This document shows, piece by piece, positions 7,478 through 14,487 of a stretch of 19,136 bases of DNA (position 1 is the stretch's first letter; the number at the start of each line of letters is the position of its first letter). The stretch is from Galactobacter sp052108535. Lineage in GTDB: Bacteria > Actinomycetota > Actinomycetes > Actinomycetales > Micrococcaceae. The DNA is taken from NCBI GenBank assembly GCA_052108535.1, contig JBQDZM010000046.1, forward strand, positions 1 to 19,136. Direction: 5' to 3'. The notes under the pieces were generated by a model that saw only the letters and a list, made by a program, of their open reading frames with translations, had not been told where the DNA came from and ran no database searches. Both the position numbers and the translations under genes were made by a program.

Positions 7478-8283
7478 ACGCCCGCACCACCACTCGTCCC
7501 GGCGTCGAGCTGAAGGCCACCGGGCTGCAGGCCGGTTACGGTGCCGCTCCCATCCTGGACGGCGTGGACCTCGAGGTGATTCCCGGCAGCTTCACCGTGA
7601 TCATCGGTCCCAATGCCTGCGGTAAGTCCACCCTGCTGAGATCGCTGGCCCGCGTGCTCACGGTGGACGCCGGGACCGTCTGGCTGGACGGAGAGGACAT
7701 CTCCGCCATGGCCTCCAAGACCGTGGCCCGGAAACTCGGCTTACTGCCGCAGACTCCCACCGCCCCTCCCGAGCTGCGGGTTCACGACCTGGTGGCCCGC
7801 GGGCGCTACCCCCACCGGGGTGTCTTTGGGCGGGCCACGCCACGCGACAGCGAGGCCATCGCCGCAGCCATGGCCGCGGCACGGGTGACGGACCTGGCGG
7901 ACCGACCCGTCTCCGACCTGTCGGGTGGTCAGCGTCAGCGGGTCTGGATCGCGATGGTGTTGGCACAGGAGACGGACCTGCTGCTCCTGGACGAGCCCAC
8001 CACGTACCTGGATATTGCTCATCAACTGGAAGTCCTGAACCTGGCGGAGGACCTGCACCGCAAGGGGAGCACCGTGGTCGCAGTACTCCATGACCTGAAT
8101 CTCGCCTTCCGTTACGCGACCAATCTGGTGGTCATGAGGGACGGCGCCGTGCTGGCGGAGGGGGCACCCTCAGAGATCGTGTCGAGTGAACTCATCTCCC
8201 GAGCCTTCGACGTGCAGGCCCGGATTCTCGCGGATCCGGAGACCGGATCGCCGCTCGTGGTGCCGTTGAGACGCGCTCGCTGA
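7474..8283 (+). CDS. FepC-type ABC transporter ATP-binding protein
   Basis: This 269-aa cytoplasmic ATPase powers the importer formed with the two preceding permeases. All catalytic motifs are present: Walker A GPNACGKS (45-52), Q-loop Gln93, signature LSGGQRQR (149-156), Walker B LLLLDE with Asp173 and Glu174, D-loop YLD (178-180) and H-loop His206. The Asn-Ala-Cys/Ser-Gly form of Walker A and the phrase LLLLDEPTTYLDIAHQ are characteristic of the FepC/FecE iron-siderophore group. The ATG overlaps the upstream stop (7474-7477). The gene ends about 215 bases before the propeller gene, so the importer part of the operon may end here or read through. Confidence 0.93.
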   Translation: MNARTTTRPGVELKATGLQAGYGAAPILDGVDLEVIPGSFTVIIGPNACGKSTLLRSLARVLTVDAGTVWLDGEDISAMASKTVARKLGLLPQTPTAPPELRVHDLVARGRYPHRGVFGRATPRDSEAIAAAMAAARVTDLADRPVSDLSGGQRQRVWIAMVLAQETDLLLLDEPTTYLDIAHQLEVLNLAEDLHRKGSTVVAVLHDLNLAFRYATNLVVMRDGAVLAEGAPSEIVSSELISRAFDVQARILADPETGSPLVVPLRRAR

Positions 8284-8371
8284 CGGCCCGCGCTGGGTCC
8301 CACTGACCCCGTGGGTCGTGGTGACCTACCACACATAAGGGCTTGCTTGGTTCAAATAGGGAGATCGGATG

Positions 8372-8400
8372 TTTTCATCGGATCATGTTGTGTGTAGGCT
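8372..8400 (+). promoter_or_regulatory. Candidate promoter for the propeller gene
   Basis: TTTTCA (8372-8377) and TAGGCT (8395-8400) are separated by 17 bases and could act as -35 and -10 elements, giving a leader of about 90 bases. The heptamer ATCGGAT also occurs twice around the proposed -35 element. A separate promoter here would let the wall protein be made independently of the importer. The hexamers are degenerate, so support is weak. Confidence 0.3.
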
Positions 8401-8487
8401 GAGGCTCGGCTGAATACGCACGCTCGTGTTTTCTAATAGACGTCCTGAAGTCATCCGGACGCAGCCGTACATTCTTAACCGCGTCCT

Positions 8488-8493
8488 GGAGGT
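8488..8493 (+). promoter_or_regulatory. Ribosome binding site that sets the GTG start at 8498
   Basis: GGAGGT is an almost complete anti-16S match 4 bases before GTG 8498. An in-frame GTG at 8426 has no such site and would add 24 residues before the signal peptide, so 8498 is chosen. Confidence 0.75.
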
Positions 8494-8497
8494 CCCA

Positions 8498-11400
8498 GTG
8501 CAGTCCCAGCCCACCCGTGTGCCCAAGCGGTCCCGCCGCGCCGGTGCCCTCGTCCTCGCCGTCACCCTCGGCGCCGGCTCCATCGTCGTCACCTCCGGTG
8601 CGGCGATGGCCGACCCCGCCGGTGCCGCCAAGGTGCCGTCCGCTCTGATCAACGTCTTGGCCGCCGATCCCCGCCCCGACAACGGTGATGGCGTCTTCAA
8701 GGTGGATACCAGCTCCGTGAAGCCTGAGGGCACGGTGAAGTTCTCCGGAACCGGATTCGACGCCTCGGAGCTGCAGACTTTGTCGATCAAGATCGACGAC
8801 GGTAAGTACCGCACCGAGGATGACGACGACGTGTGGACCACGACTTCGGTCAACGCCGATGGAACGATCTCCGGCGCTCTCAAGCTTCCTGCCGAGGTGA
8901 CCGAGGGCGAGCACTGGTTGCGCATTCTGGGATCCGCCCCCGTTGTGTCCAAGCACGCGAAGTTCACCGTCTCCAAGGACGCCACCGAGGAGCCGACCAC
9001 GCCTCCCACGACTCCTCCCACCACGCCTCCTACGACTCCTCCCACCGAGGAGCCCACGGCCCCGGCCGTTGACCACACCGTCAAGGACGTCCCGGTCATC
9101 AAGGGCCAGAAGGCGCTGTCTCCGGGTAAGGAGCTCAAGCTCGGCGACGGCCTGTACCAGTCCGGCGTCTCCAAGTCCGGTAAGGTCTTCGTCTCCTCCT
9201 CCTACGGTGGACGCGGCGCGGCCCCGGCGACCAAGGGTTCCAAGCTCTACCGCGTGGATGCCTCCTCGTTGAAGGTGGAGCAGGAGGCCGAGATCTCCGT
9301 ACACACCGGTGAGGGCGATGCCGCCAAGGTCTCGGAGCAGGGCTTCGGCCTGGGTGTGGATGACGCCAACGGCTACGTGTGGGTCACCAACACCAACGAG
9401 AACAAGGTCACCGCCTACAAGCAGTCCGACCTCTCCAAGGTCGGCGAGGTCGACGTCAAGGGCCACAACCGCGACATCGTCTTCTACGGCGGAAAGGCCT
9501 ACGTCTCCGGTGGTTCCGCCGTGCAGGTCATCGACATCAAGTCCATGAAGGTCGTCGACGAACTGAAGCTGGACGGCGACAAGCCCTCCGCTCTGTCGTT
9601 GGCCGTGGATGAGAAGAACGGTGTGCTCGCCACCGTGGACATGGGTTCCCCGAACGCCTACACCTGGGACCTGAAGAACGGCAACAAGCGCACCAAGGTG
9701 GATCTGGGTAAGGCACAGTCCGCCTCCGGCGTGGATATCGACCCCGTCACCGGATACCTCTACGTTGCTTCCCAGGGCACCGGCGACCTCACCGTCGTTG
9801 ACCCCAAGAAGAACGACATCATCAACGTCGCCCTGACCGGTGAAGAGATCAAGGACGAGAACGGCAAGGGCACCGGCAAGTCCGCTTCCGGCGCCCTGAA
9901 CGTCGCCTTCGATCGGAAGAACCGTGTGGTCTACGTGAGCAACTTCGCCTCCACCACGGTGACGATGCACACCGATCTGGGCAGCCTGGTCACCACCCTG
10001 GATGCCGTCAAGGCCCCGAACCACGTCGAAGCCGACGCCAACGGCAACGTGTTCGTCGCCACCCGCGGCGGCGACCGCGAGGGCGCGTCCAAGACCATGG
10101 GCCTGCTGCAGCGCTTCCAGGCCATTCCTGCGCAGTCCTCCAAGGCCGTCGCCATCGCGGCCGACAAGAACAAGGTCGTCACCGGTTCCGAGGCCCCCGT
10201 GGCCCAGGGCCTGTACCAGACCGCCATCTCCAAGAAGGACGGCGCGGTCTTCGCCGCGGCCTCGGTGGGACGCCCGCCGATCCGCCTGTCCCAGCTGGTG
10301 AAGCTGGATCCGCAGACCCTGCAGGTCACGGCCTCCGTGAGCCCCGCCAAGGTGGACGGCGAGAACAACGCATCCCGCTACGGCGTCTACGGCATCGGCG
10401 TGGATGACGCCAAGGGCACCGTGTGGACCACCAACACCCGCCAGAACACCGTGGCCGTGTACAAGCAGTCCGACCTCTCCCTGGTGAAGCAGTTCCCGGC
10501 CGGTACCGTGAACCACTCCCGCGACGTGGTCGTGGACGAGGCCGCTGGTCGGGCCTACGTCTCCGCCAACGGCACCGCCAACATCGAGGTGTTCGACACC
10601 ACGACGCTGGAGAAGCTGGAGCCGATCCAGCTCGCTCCCCTCGGCCAGGACGACAAGGGCAAGGACATCCCCTTCTCCCCGATGTCCCTGGCCCTGGACG
10701 CCGAGAACCACAAGCTCTTCACCGTGACCATGGGTGCTCCCAAGGCCGCGATGATCGACACCAAGACGGGTGAGGTTAAGTACCTCGAGCTTCCCGCCGA
10801 CCGTGCCGTGGGAGCCTCCGGTGTGGACTACAATCCGGACAACGGCTACCTCTACGTGGTCTCCCAGACCACCGGCAACCTGCTGATCGTGGACACCAAG
10901 ACCGGTGAGACCGTCGCTGACGTGAACACCGGTGACGACAAGCCCGCAGCAGTGGCTGCCAAGGCCGCAGCTCCGACCGTGAACTCCGACTCCCAGGCAC
11001 TGAACGTGGCCGTGGACCGTGTCAACGGCCTGGTCTACGTGGCCAACTTCGCCGGTGGCGACGTGACCGTCACGGATCTGGACGGCAACGTCAAGACCAC
11101 CGCTGAGCTCAACGGCGGCAAGATCAACCACGTCGAGGCCGATGGCAAGGGCAACGTCTACGCAGTGAACAAGGGCGGCGACCGCGTGGGCTACCCCACC
11201 GACCGCGTGTTCAAGCTCAGCGCCGTGACCGAGGAACCGAACCCGGGCGATGACGACGAAGGCAACGCCGACAACGGCGCCAACGGTGGCGACAACGCTG
11301 CGGGCAACGCGAACACCGGCGCCAACGGTGGCGACAACGCTGCGGGCAACGCCAGCGGTGACAAGGGCGCAGAGGGCGACTCCGGCGCAAATGGTGGCTC

Positions 11401-11632
11401 CGCGGCAGCGGGCGACGCCAAGGGTGACCAGGGTGGTAAGGACAGCCAGGGTTCCAAGGACGGTAAGGATTCCTCCAAGGACGGCAAGGACAAGGCCAAC
11501 GCCTCCAAGTCCGGCTCCTCCGACAAGCTGAGCAACACCGGTTTCGCGGCCTCCATCATCGGCCTGATCGGTGCGGCAGCCGTTGCCATCGGTGGGCTGG
11601 CCTTCTGGGGCAGCCGCCGCCGCCAGCACTGA
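8498..11632 (+). CDS. Cell-wall-anchored protein with an Ig-like module and two tandem beta-propellers
   Basis: This 1044-aa protein has a signal peptide with a twin-arginine-free basic start (KRSRR) and cleavage after AMA near residue 38. One Ig-like module follows (about 67-160, with SIKIDDG, Trp113 and EHWLRILGS), matching those of the 973-aa and 334-aa proteins. Next come a Thr/Pro linker (TTPP repeats, 167-182) and two YVTN/YncE-type propeller halves (about 205-540 and 563-910). The halves are internal duplicates: both carry GLYQ, VW.TNT..N.V.(A/V)YKQSDLS, H-x-RD-(I/V)-V, SGVD-x-(D/N)-P and NHVEAD-x-x-GNV-(F/Y). A Gly/Asn/Lys/Asp-rich wall-spanning tail leads to LSNTG, a hydrophobic helix and the basic end SRRRQH, a complete sortase signal. 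A propeller at the cell surface can bind a ligand, metal or protein. A role in iron-chelate or heme capture is inferred from the adjoining importer. Confidence 0.9.
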   Translation: MQSQPTRVPKRSRRAGALVLAVTLGAGSIVVTSGAAMADPAGAAKVPSALINVLAADPRPDNGDGVFKVDTSSVKPEGTVKFSGTGFDASELQTLSIKIDDGKYRTEDDDDVWTTTSVNADGTISGALKLPAEVTEGEHWLRILGSAPVVSKHAKFTVSKDATEEPTTPPTTPPTTPPTTPPTEEPTAPAVDHTVKDVPVIKGQKALSPGKELKLGDGLYQSGVSKSGKVFVSSSYGGRGAAPATKGSKLYRVDASSLKVEQEAEISVHTGEGDAAKVSEQGFGLGVDDANGYVWVTNTNENKVTAYKQSDLSKVGEVDVKGHNRDIVFYGGKAYVSGGSAVQVIDIKSMKVVDELKLDGDKPSALSLAVDEKNGVLATVDMGSPNAYTWDLKNGNKRTKVDLGKAQSASGVDIDPVTGYLYVASQGTGDLTVVDPKKNDIINVALTGEEIKDENGKGTGKSASGALNVAFDRKNRVVYVSNFASTTVTMHTDLGSLVTTLDAVKAPNHVEADANGNVFVATRGGDREGASKTMGLLQRFQAIPAQSSKAVAIAADKNKVVTGSEAPVAQGLYQTAISKKDGAVFAAASVGRPPIRLSQLVKLDPQTLQVTASVSPAKVDGENNASRYGVYGIGVDDAKGTVWTTNTRQNTVAVYKQSDLSLVKQFPAGTVNHSRDVVVDEAAGRAYVSANGTANIEVFDTTTLEKLEPIQLAPLGQDDKGKDIPFSPMSLALDAENHKLFTVTMGAPKAAMIDTKTGEVKYLELPADRAVGASGVDYNPDNGYLYVVSQTTGNLLIVDTKTGETVADVNTGDDKPAAVAAKAAAPTVNSDSQALNVAVDRVNGLVYVANFAGGDVTVTDLDGNVKTTAELNGGKINHVEADGKGNVYAVNKGGDRVGYPTDRVFKLSAVTEEPNPGDDDEGNADNGANGGDNAAGNANTGANGGDNAAGNASGDKGAEGDSGANGGSAAAGDAKGDQGGKDSQGSKDGKDSSKDGKDKANASKSGSSDKLSNTGFAASIIGLIGAAAVAIGGLAFWGSRRRQH
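8996..9043 (+). repeat. Thr/Pro-encoding 24-bp tandem repeat
   Basis: Two 24-base units differing at one base encode (TTPP)4, residues 167-182 of the propeller protein. This is an extended, rigid linker between the Ig-like module and the first propeller. Copy number may vary between strains. Confidence 0.8.
11276..11352 (+). repeat. 42-bp-period tandem repeat in the wall-spanning tail
   Basis: A 35-base segment at 11276-11310 is repeated exactly at 11318-11352, giving a 42-base period that encodes GANGGDNAAGNANT-like units. It sits in the low-complexity region before the LSNTG signal and probably tunes how far the propellers reach through the wall. Confidence 0.85.
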
Positions 11633-11722
11633 GCTGACAGCGATCGACTCCTCTACGAACGTGGACGCAACAGGGGTGTTTGGAAGACATGACCCTGAGG
11701 TGATCGCTTCGTAGGGAAGGAA

Positions 11723-11768
11723 CGCGGGTGGGCCCCGGTACCGAGATCGGTACCGGGGCCCACCCGCG
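11723..11768. terminator. Bidirectional terminator, perfect 20-bp inverted repeat
   Basis: The arm at 11723-11742 is the exact reverse complement of 11749-11768, with the 6-base loop GAGATC. It lies between the convergent propeller and glycosylase genes and can end transcription from both sides. No T-tract follows, as is common in GC-rich actinomycetes. Confidence 0.88.
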
Positions 11769-11781
11769 TCGTCAGTGGGGT

Positions 11782-12876
11782 TCAGTGTCCGCGATGATCG
11801 TGCGGCGCCAACCGGGGGCCGTAGGAGGGGTTCTTGGCCCCTGACGCGGCGATGAGGCGGACCACACGCTGCCGGTGCCCGTGCCATGGGGACAGCAGTC
11901 GCGCCATGCCGGCATCGTCGGTGCGTCTCCCTGTCAGGGCCTGCCCCACCAGATGGGCCACGTGGAAGTCGCCGAAGGAGACATGGTCGGGGGAGCCGTG
12001 GGTGCGCTGCAGGGTTTCCGCCGCGGTCCAGACGCCGATCCCGTGGATGGAACGCAGGGCCGTCTCCAGGCGAGCCAGGCCGGCCGAGTCCGCCGTTCCC
12101 GGGGCCACATCGCGTTCCAACCGCTCCCATGCCGAGGTCCGGCGGGCCACATTGACGATGGTGTTGCGCCGTGAGGCGTCCACGCGGGCGGCGTGCCAGC
12201 GCCACGAGGGGACGGCCTGCCACGCCTCACCCGTGGGAGGCAGGTGCAGCGCCCTCGGCGCTCCCGGCACCGTTGGGGCCACATCTCCGAACTCGCGCAC
12301 CAGCAGCTTCCACGCGCCGTGCGCCTCAAGCCCCGTGACCCTCTGTTCCAGCACCACCGCCGCTACAGTGTCCATCAACGACCCCGCCGCCGGCAGCCTC
12401 AGTCCAGGGCGTGCCCGGCGAGTCGTTGCCACGAACTCCGGCAGCGTCGCGGCGAAGTCTGGGGCGTCGAAGCCGGACCAATCATCGTGCTCCCCGACCC
12501 ACAGCGGCGCCTGCGCCACGGCCTGATCGGCTCCGGGGCCCCAGGCGAGCGCCTCCACGACATCCCCACGCGCAGGATCCAGCAGCATTCCCCGAGTGGT
12601 GCCGCCGGAGCGGCGATCCCGGGGATCGGAGAGGCGAACGCCGGAAGGGGCAGCTGCGGCCCCGCCGCGCGCCGCGACGGCCTCGCCCCGCACCCCACGC
12701 ACCCGAACCACGGCGGGACCCGACGCGAGACGGACGGCTCGCCACAGACCGTCGGGCACCAGCACACAGGTGGGATCCTGCGGCCCGTGCGGTAGCGGCG
12801 CCAACGTGGCGCCGAGGTCCACGACCCCGCTGGGGGAGAAGCGAGCGCGGGCGTCCGGGATGGTCATGCTTCCCAT
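11782..12876 (-). CDS. AlkA-like DNA-3-methyladenine glycosylase (HhH-GPD family)
   Basis: This 364-aa protein should remove alkylated bases from DNA as the first step of base excision repair. The C-terminal half carries the HhH-GPD fold: an AVVLEQRVTGLEAHGAWKLL helix region near 173-192, the helix-hairpin-helix RSIHGIGVWTAAETL (275-289), and the downstream SFGDFHV with probable catalytic Asp303. Residues 1-140 form the variable N-terminal domain. The frame is open to an ATG at 12972, but that start would overlap the divergent cbs start. ATG 12876 (after GGTGGTGG) or 12867 gives a more sensible N-terminus. It is convergent with the propeller gene across a shared terminator and divergent from cbs, so it is probably a single-gene unit. 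The exact lesion preference cannot be read. Confidence 0.82.
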   Translation of the reverse strand: MGSMTIPDARARFSPSGVVDLGATLAPLPHGPQDPTCVLVPDGLWRAVRLASGPAVVRVRGVRGEAVAARGGAAAAPSGVRLSDPRDRRSGGTTRGMLLDPARGDVVEALAWGPGADQAVAQAPLWVGEHDDWSGFDAPDFAATLPEFVATTRRARPGLRLPAAGSLMDTVAAVVLEQRVTGLEAHGAWKLLVREFGDVAPTVPGAPRALHLPPTGEAWQAVPSWRWHAARVDASRRNTIVNVARRTSAWERLERDVAPGTADSAGLARLETALRSIHGIGVWTAAETLQRTHGSPDHVSFGDFHVAHLVGQALTGRRTDDAGMARLLSPWHGHRQRVVRLIAASGAKNPSYGPRLAPHDHRGH

Positions 12877-12957
12877 GTTGCCACCACCGCAACTGTGAGC
12901 GGCGTCAAGGTCATGACGGCATGTTTCCTCCCACTCGGCTCTGTGACGTAACGCGAT

Positions 12958-12963
12958 TATCTT
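12958..12963 (+). promoter_or_regulatory. Candidate -10 element for a leaderless cbs transcript
   Basis: TATCTT matches TAnnnT and ends 7 bases before the A of the cbs ATG, the usual distance to a transcription start. No ribosome site lies upstream of that ATG. No good -35 hexamer is seen. The 94-bp gap (12877-12970) also has to hold the promoter of the divergent glycosylase. Confidence 0.4.
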
Positions 12964-12970
12964 TGGTCCC

Positions 12971-14404
12971 ATGCGTTTTGCGGAATCCGTCCTGGACCTG
13001 ATCGGTCACACACCGTTGGTACGACTCAACTCCGTCACGGAGGGGATCGAAGCGACGGTGCTCGCCAAGGTCGAATTCGTCAATCCCGGGGGATCGGTCA
13101 AGGACCGGATCGCGGTGAAGATGATCCAGCGCGCCGAGGAAAACGGTGAGCTGACCCCCGGCGGCACCATCGTGGAGCCCACCTCCGGCAACACGGGCGT
13201 GGGGCTGGCGCTGGTGGGTGCCCTGCGCGGCTACGACACGGTCTTCGTGACACCGGACAAGGTCGGTAAGGAAAAGCGCGACGTGTTGGCCGCCTACGGC
13301 GCCCGCGTCGTGGTCACGCCCACGTCAGTGGCCCCCGATTCGCCCGAGTCCTACTACTCGGTCGCGGATCGTATCGTCGCGGAGACCCCTGGGGCCTACA
13401 AGCCGGACCAGTTCGCAAACCCTGGCGCCCCGGATTCCCACTACGAGACCACCGGCCCGGAGATCTGGGAGGACACCGACGGCCTCGTCACCCATGCGGT
13501 GCTCGCCGCCGGGACCGGTGGCACCATCACGGGCACCGGACGCTACCTCCACGACATCTCCGCAGGGCGCGAGTCCGGACCCGTGCAGGTCATCGCGGCA
13601 GACCCTGACGGCTCCGTCTATTCCGGCGGCACCGGCCGCCCCTACTTCACCGAGGGCGTGGGGGAGGACATGTGGCCGGGCAATTACGATTCGTCCGTGC
13701 CCGACCGCATCGAGGCCGTCACCGACGCAGAAGCCTTCGCGATGACGCAGCGCCTGGCTCGTGAGGAGGGCCTGCTCGTGGGCGGTTCCTCCGGCATGGC
13801 CGTCGTGGCGGCGCTGCGGGTGGCCCGCGAGCTGCCGGCTTCCGCCGTGGTCGTGGTCCTGCTGCCGGATTCCGGTCGCGGCTACCTCGGCAAGATCTTT
13901 GACCCCGAGTGGATGCGTGCCCACGGATTCGCCGGTTCGTCACCTGTACCAGACGGCGGGTCCCTAATGCCCGACGGCGCGGTACCGGCTTCCGCCGACC
14001 GGCACCGTCCCGCCGTGCCAGGCAGCGTGGGTTTCGCGCTGAAGGCGCGGCGCTCGCCGCGCGTAGGCCTGCCGCTTTCCACGCCGGTGAGCGTGGCCCT
14101 GGAGGCGTTGTCGCAATTCGAGGTCGAGGCCCTTCCGGTCCTGGCTGCAGCGATCTGGCCCGCTCGCGAGGGCGAGGTCAGGGGCTCCGTGTCGGCCGCT
14201 GGGCTGGCCGCCGCGCGCGAGACCGGGGCCATCACCCTGGACAGCCCGTTGGCAGACGTCCTTGCGCCCGCGCTGCCCACCGTGGGCGTGGACGCGCCGT
14301 TGTCCTCCCTGTTCGAACTGTGGGGGTCTGCCCCCGCCGTGGCCGTTCTGCGCGACGGCGAACTGGTGGACGTCGTGGCGGCGTCCGACCTCATTCTGAA
14401 CTGA
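12971..14404 (+). CDS. cbs: Cystathionine beta-synthase
   Basis: This 477-aa PLP enzyme condenses serine with homocysteine to cystathionine, the first step of transsulfuration toward cysteine, in the cytoplasm. The N-terminal fold type II domain shows LIGHTPLVRLN near residue 10, GGSVKDR with the PLP-binding Lys44, the cofactor-binding loop TSGNTG (71-76) and the phosphate loop GTGGT (181-185). The C-terminal part (about 355-475) fits a degenerate pair of CBS regulatory domains, with VSVALEALSQFEVEALPVL and VVAASDLIL. That tail distinguishes it from plain cysteine synthase. The metB-like gene follows 83 bases downstream on the same strand, the arrangement also known from mycobacteria. The ATG has no Shine-Dalgarno sequence and may be translated from a leaderless mRNA. 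Confidence 0.92.
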   Translation: MRFAESVLDLIGHTPLVRLNSVTEGIEATVLAKVEFVNPGGSVKDRIAVKMIQRAEENGELTPGGTIVEPTSGNTGVGLALVGALRGYDTVFVTPDKVGKEKRDVLAAYGARVVVTPTSVAPDSPESYYSVADRIVAETPGAYKPDQFANPGAPDSHYETTGPEIWEDTDGLVTHAVLAAGTGGTITGTGRYLHDISAGRESGPVQVIAADPDGSVYSGGTGRPYFTEGVGEDMWPGNYDSSVPDRIEAVTDAEAFAMTQRLAREEGLLVGGSSGMAVVAALRVARELPASAVVVVLLPDSGRGYLGKIFDPEWMRAHGFAGSSPVPDGGSLMPDGAVPASADRHRPAVPGSVGFALKARRSPRVGLPLSTPVSVALEALSQFEVEALPVLAAAIWPAREGEVRGSVSAAGLAAARETGAITLDSPLADVLAPALPTVGVDAPLSSLFELWGSAPAVAVLRDGELVDVVAASDLILN

Positions 14405-14419
14405 ATCCTGAACTGAAAC
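14396..14419 (+). repeat. 12-bp tandem duplication across the cbs stop codon
   Basis: CTGAACTGAATC (14396-14407) is followed directly by CTGAACTGAAAC (14408-14419). The period is a multiple of three, so the second unit carries a second in-frame TGA (14414-14416) behind the true stop at 14402-14404. Confidence 0.8.
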
Positions 14420-14432
14420 CCCGCCTCTTCTC

Positions 14433-14454
14433 CTCCCTGCGCCTTTCCAGGGAG
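14433..14454 (+). other. Hairpin in the cbs-metB spacer
   Basis: CTCCCTG (14433-14439) and CAGGGAG (14448-14454) form a perfect 7-bp stem with an 8-base loop. It lacks a T-tract and is too small to be a known SAM riboswitch. It may only modulate mRNA stability or read-through into metB. Confidence 0.4.
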
Positions 14455-14487
14455 ACCTCACCTACTCCCCATTAAGGATTGATCTCC

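Noticed and set aside
8393..8414. Possible DtxR/IdeR iron box near TAGGCTGAGGCTCGGCTGA
   Set aside because: Only about 11 of 19 positions agree with the consensus and the two half-sites are not symmetrical. A segment near 246-264 fits even less well.
11250..11531. Tandem repeats in the propeller tail as a CRISPR-like or mobile element signature
   Set aside because: The units are in frame, code for a wall-spanning low-complexity tail, and have no spacers or flanking mobility genes.
8375..12223. A 1282-codon open frame on the minus strand opposite the propeller gene
   Set aside because: It mirrors the strong codon bias of the propeller gene, crosses the terminator and runs into another gene out of frame. 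Its Val/Gly/His-rich repeats simply reflect the complementary codons.
12877..12972. Start of the glycosylase at ATG 12972, overlapping the cbs ATG
   Set aside because: The extra 32 residues lack family similarity and would leave no room for promoters. An internal ATG at 12876 or 12867 begins a normal protein.
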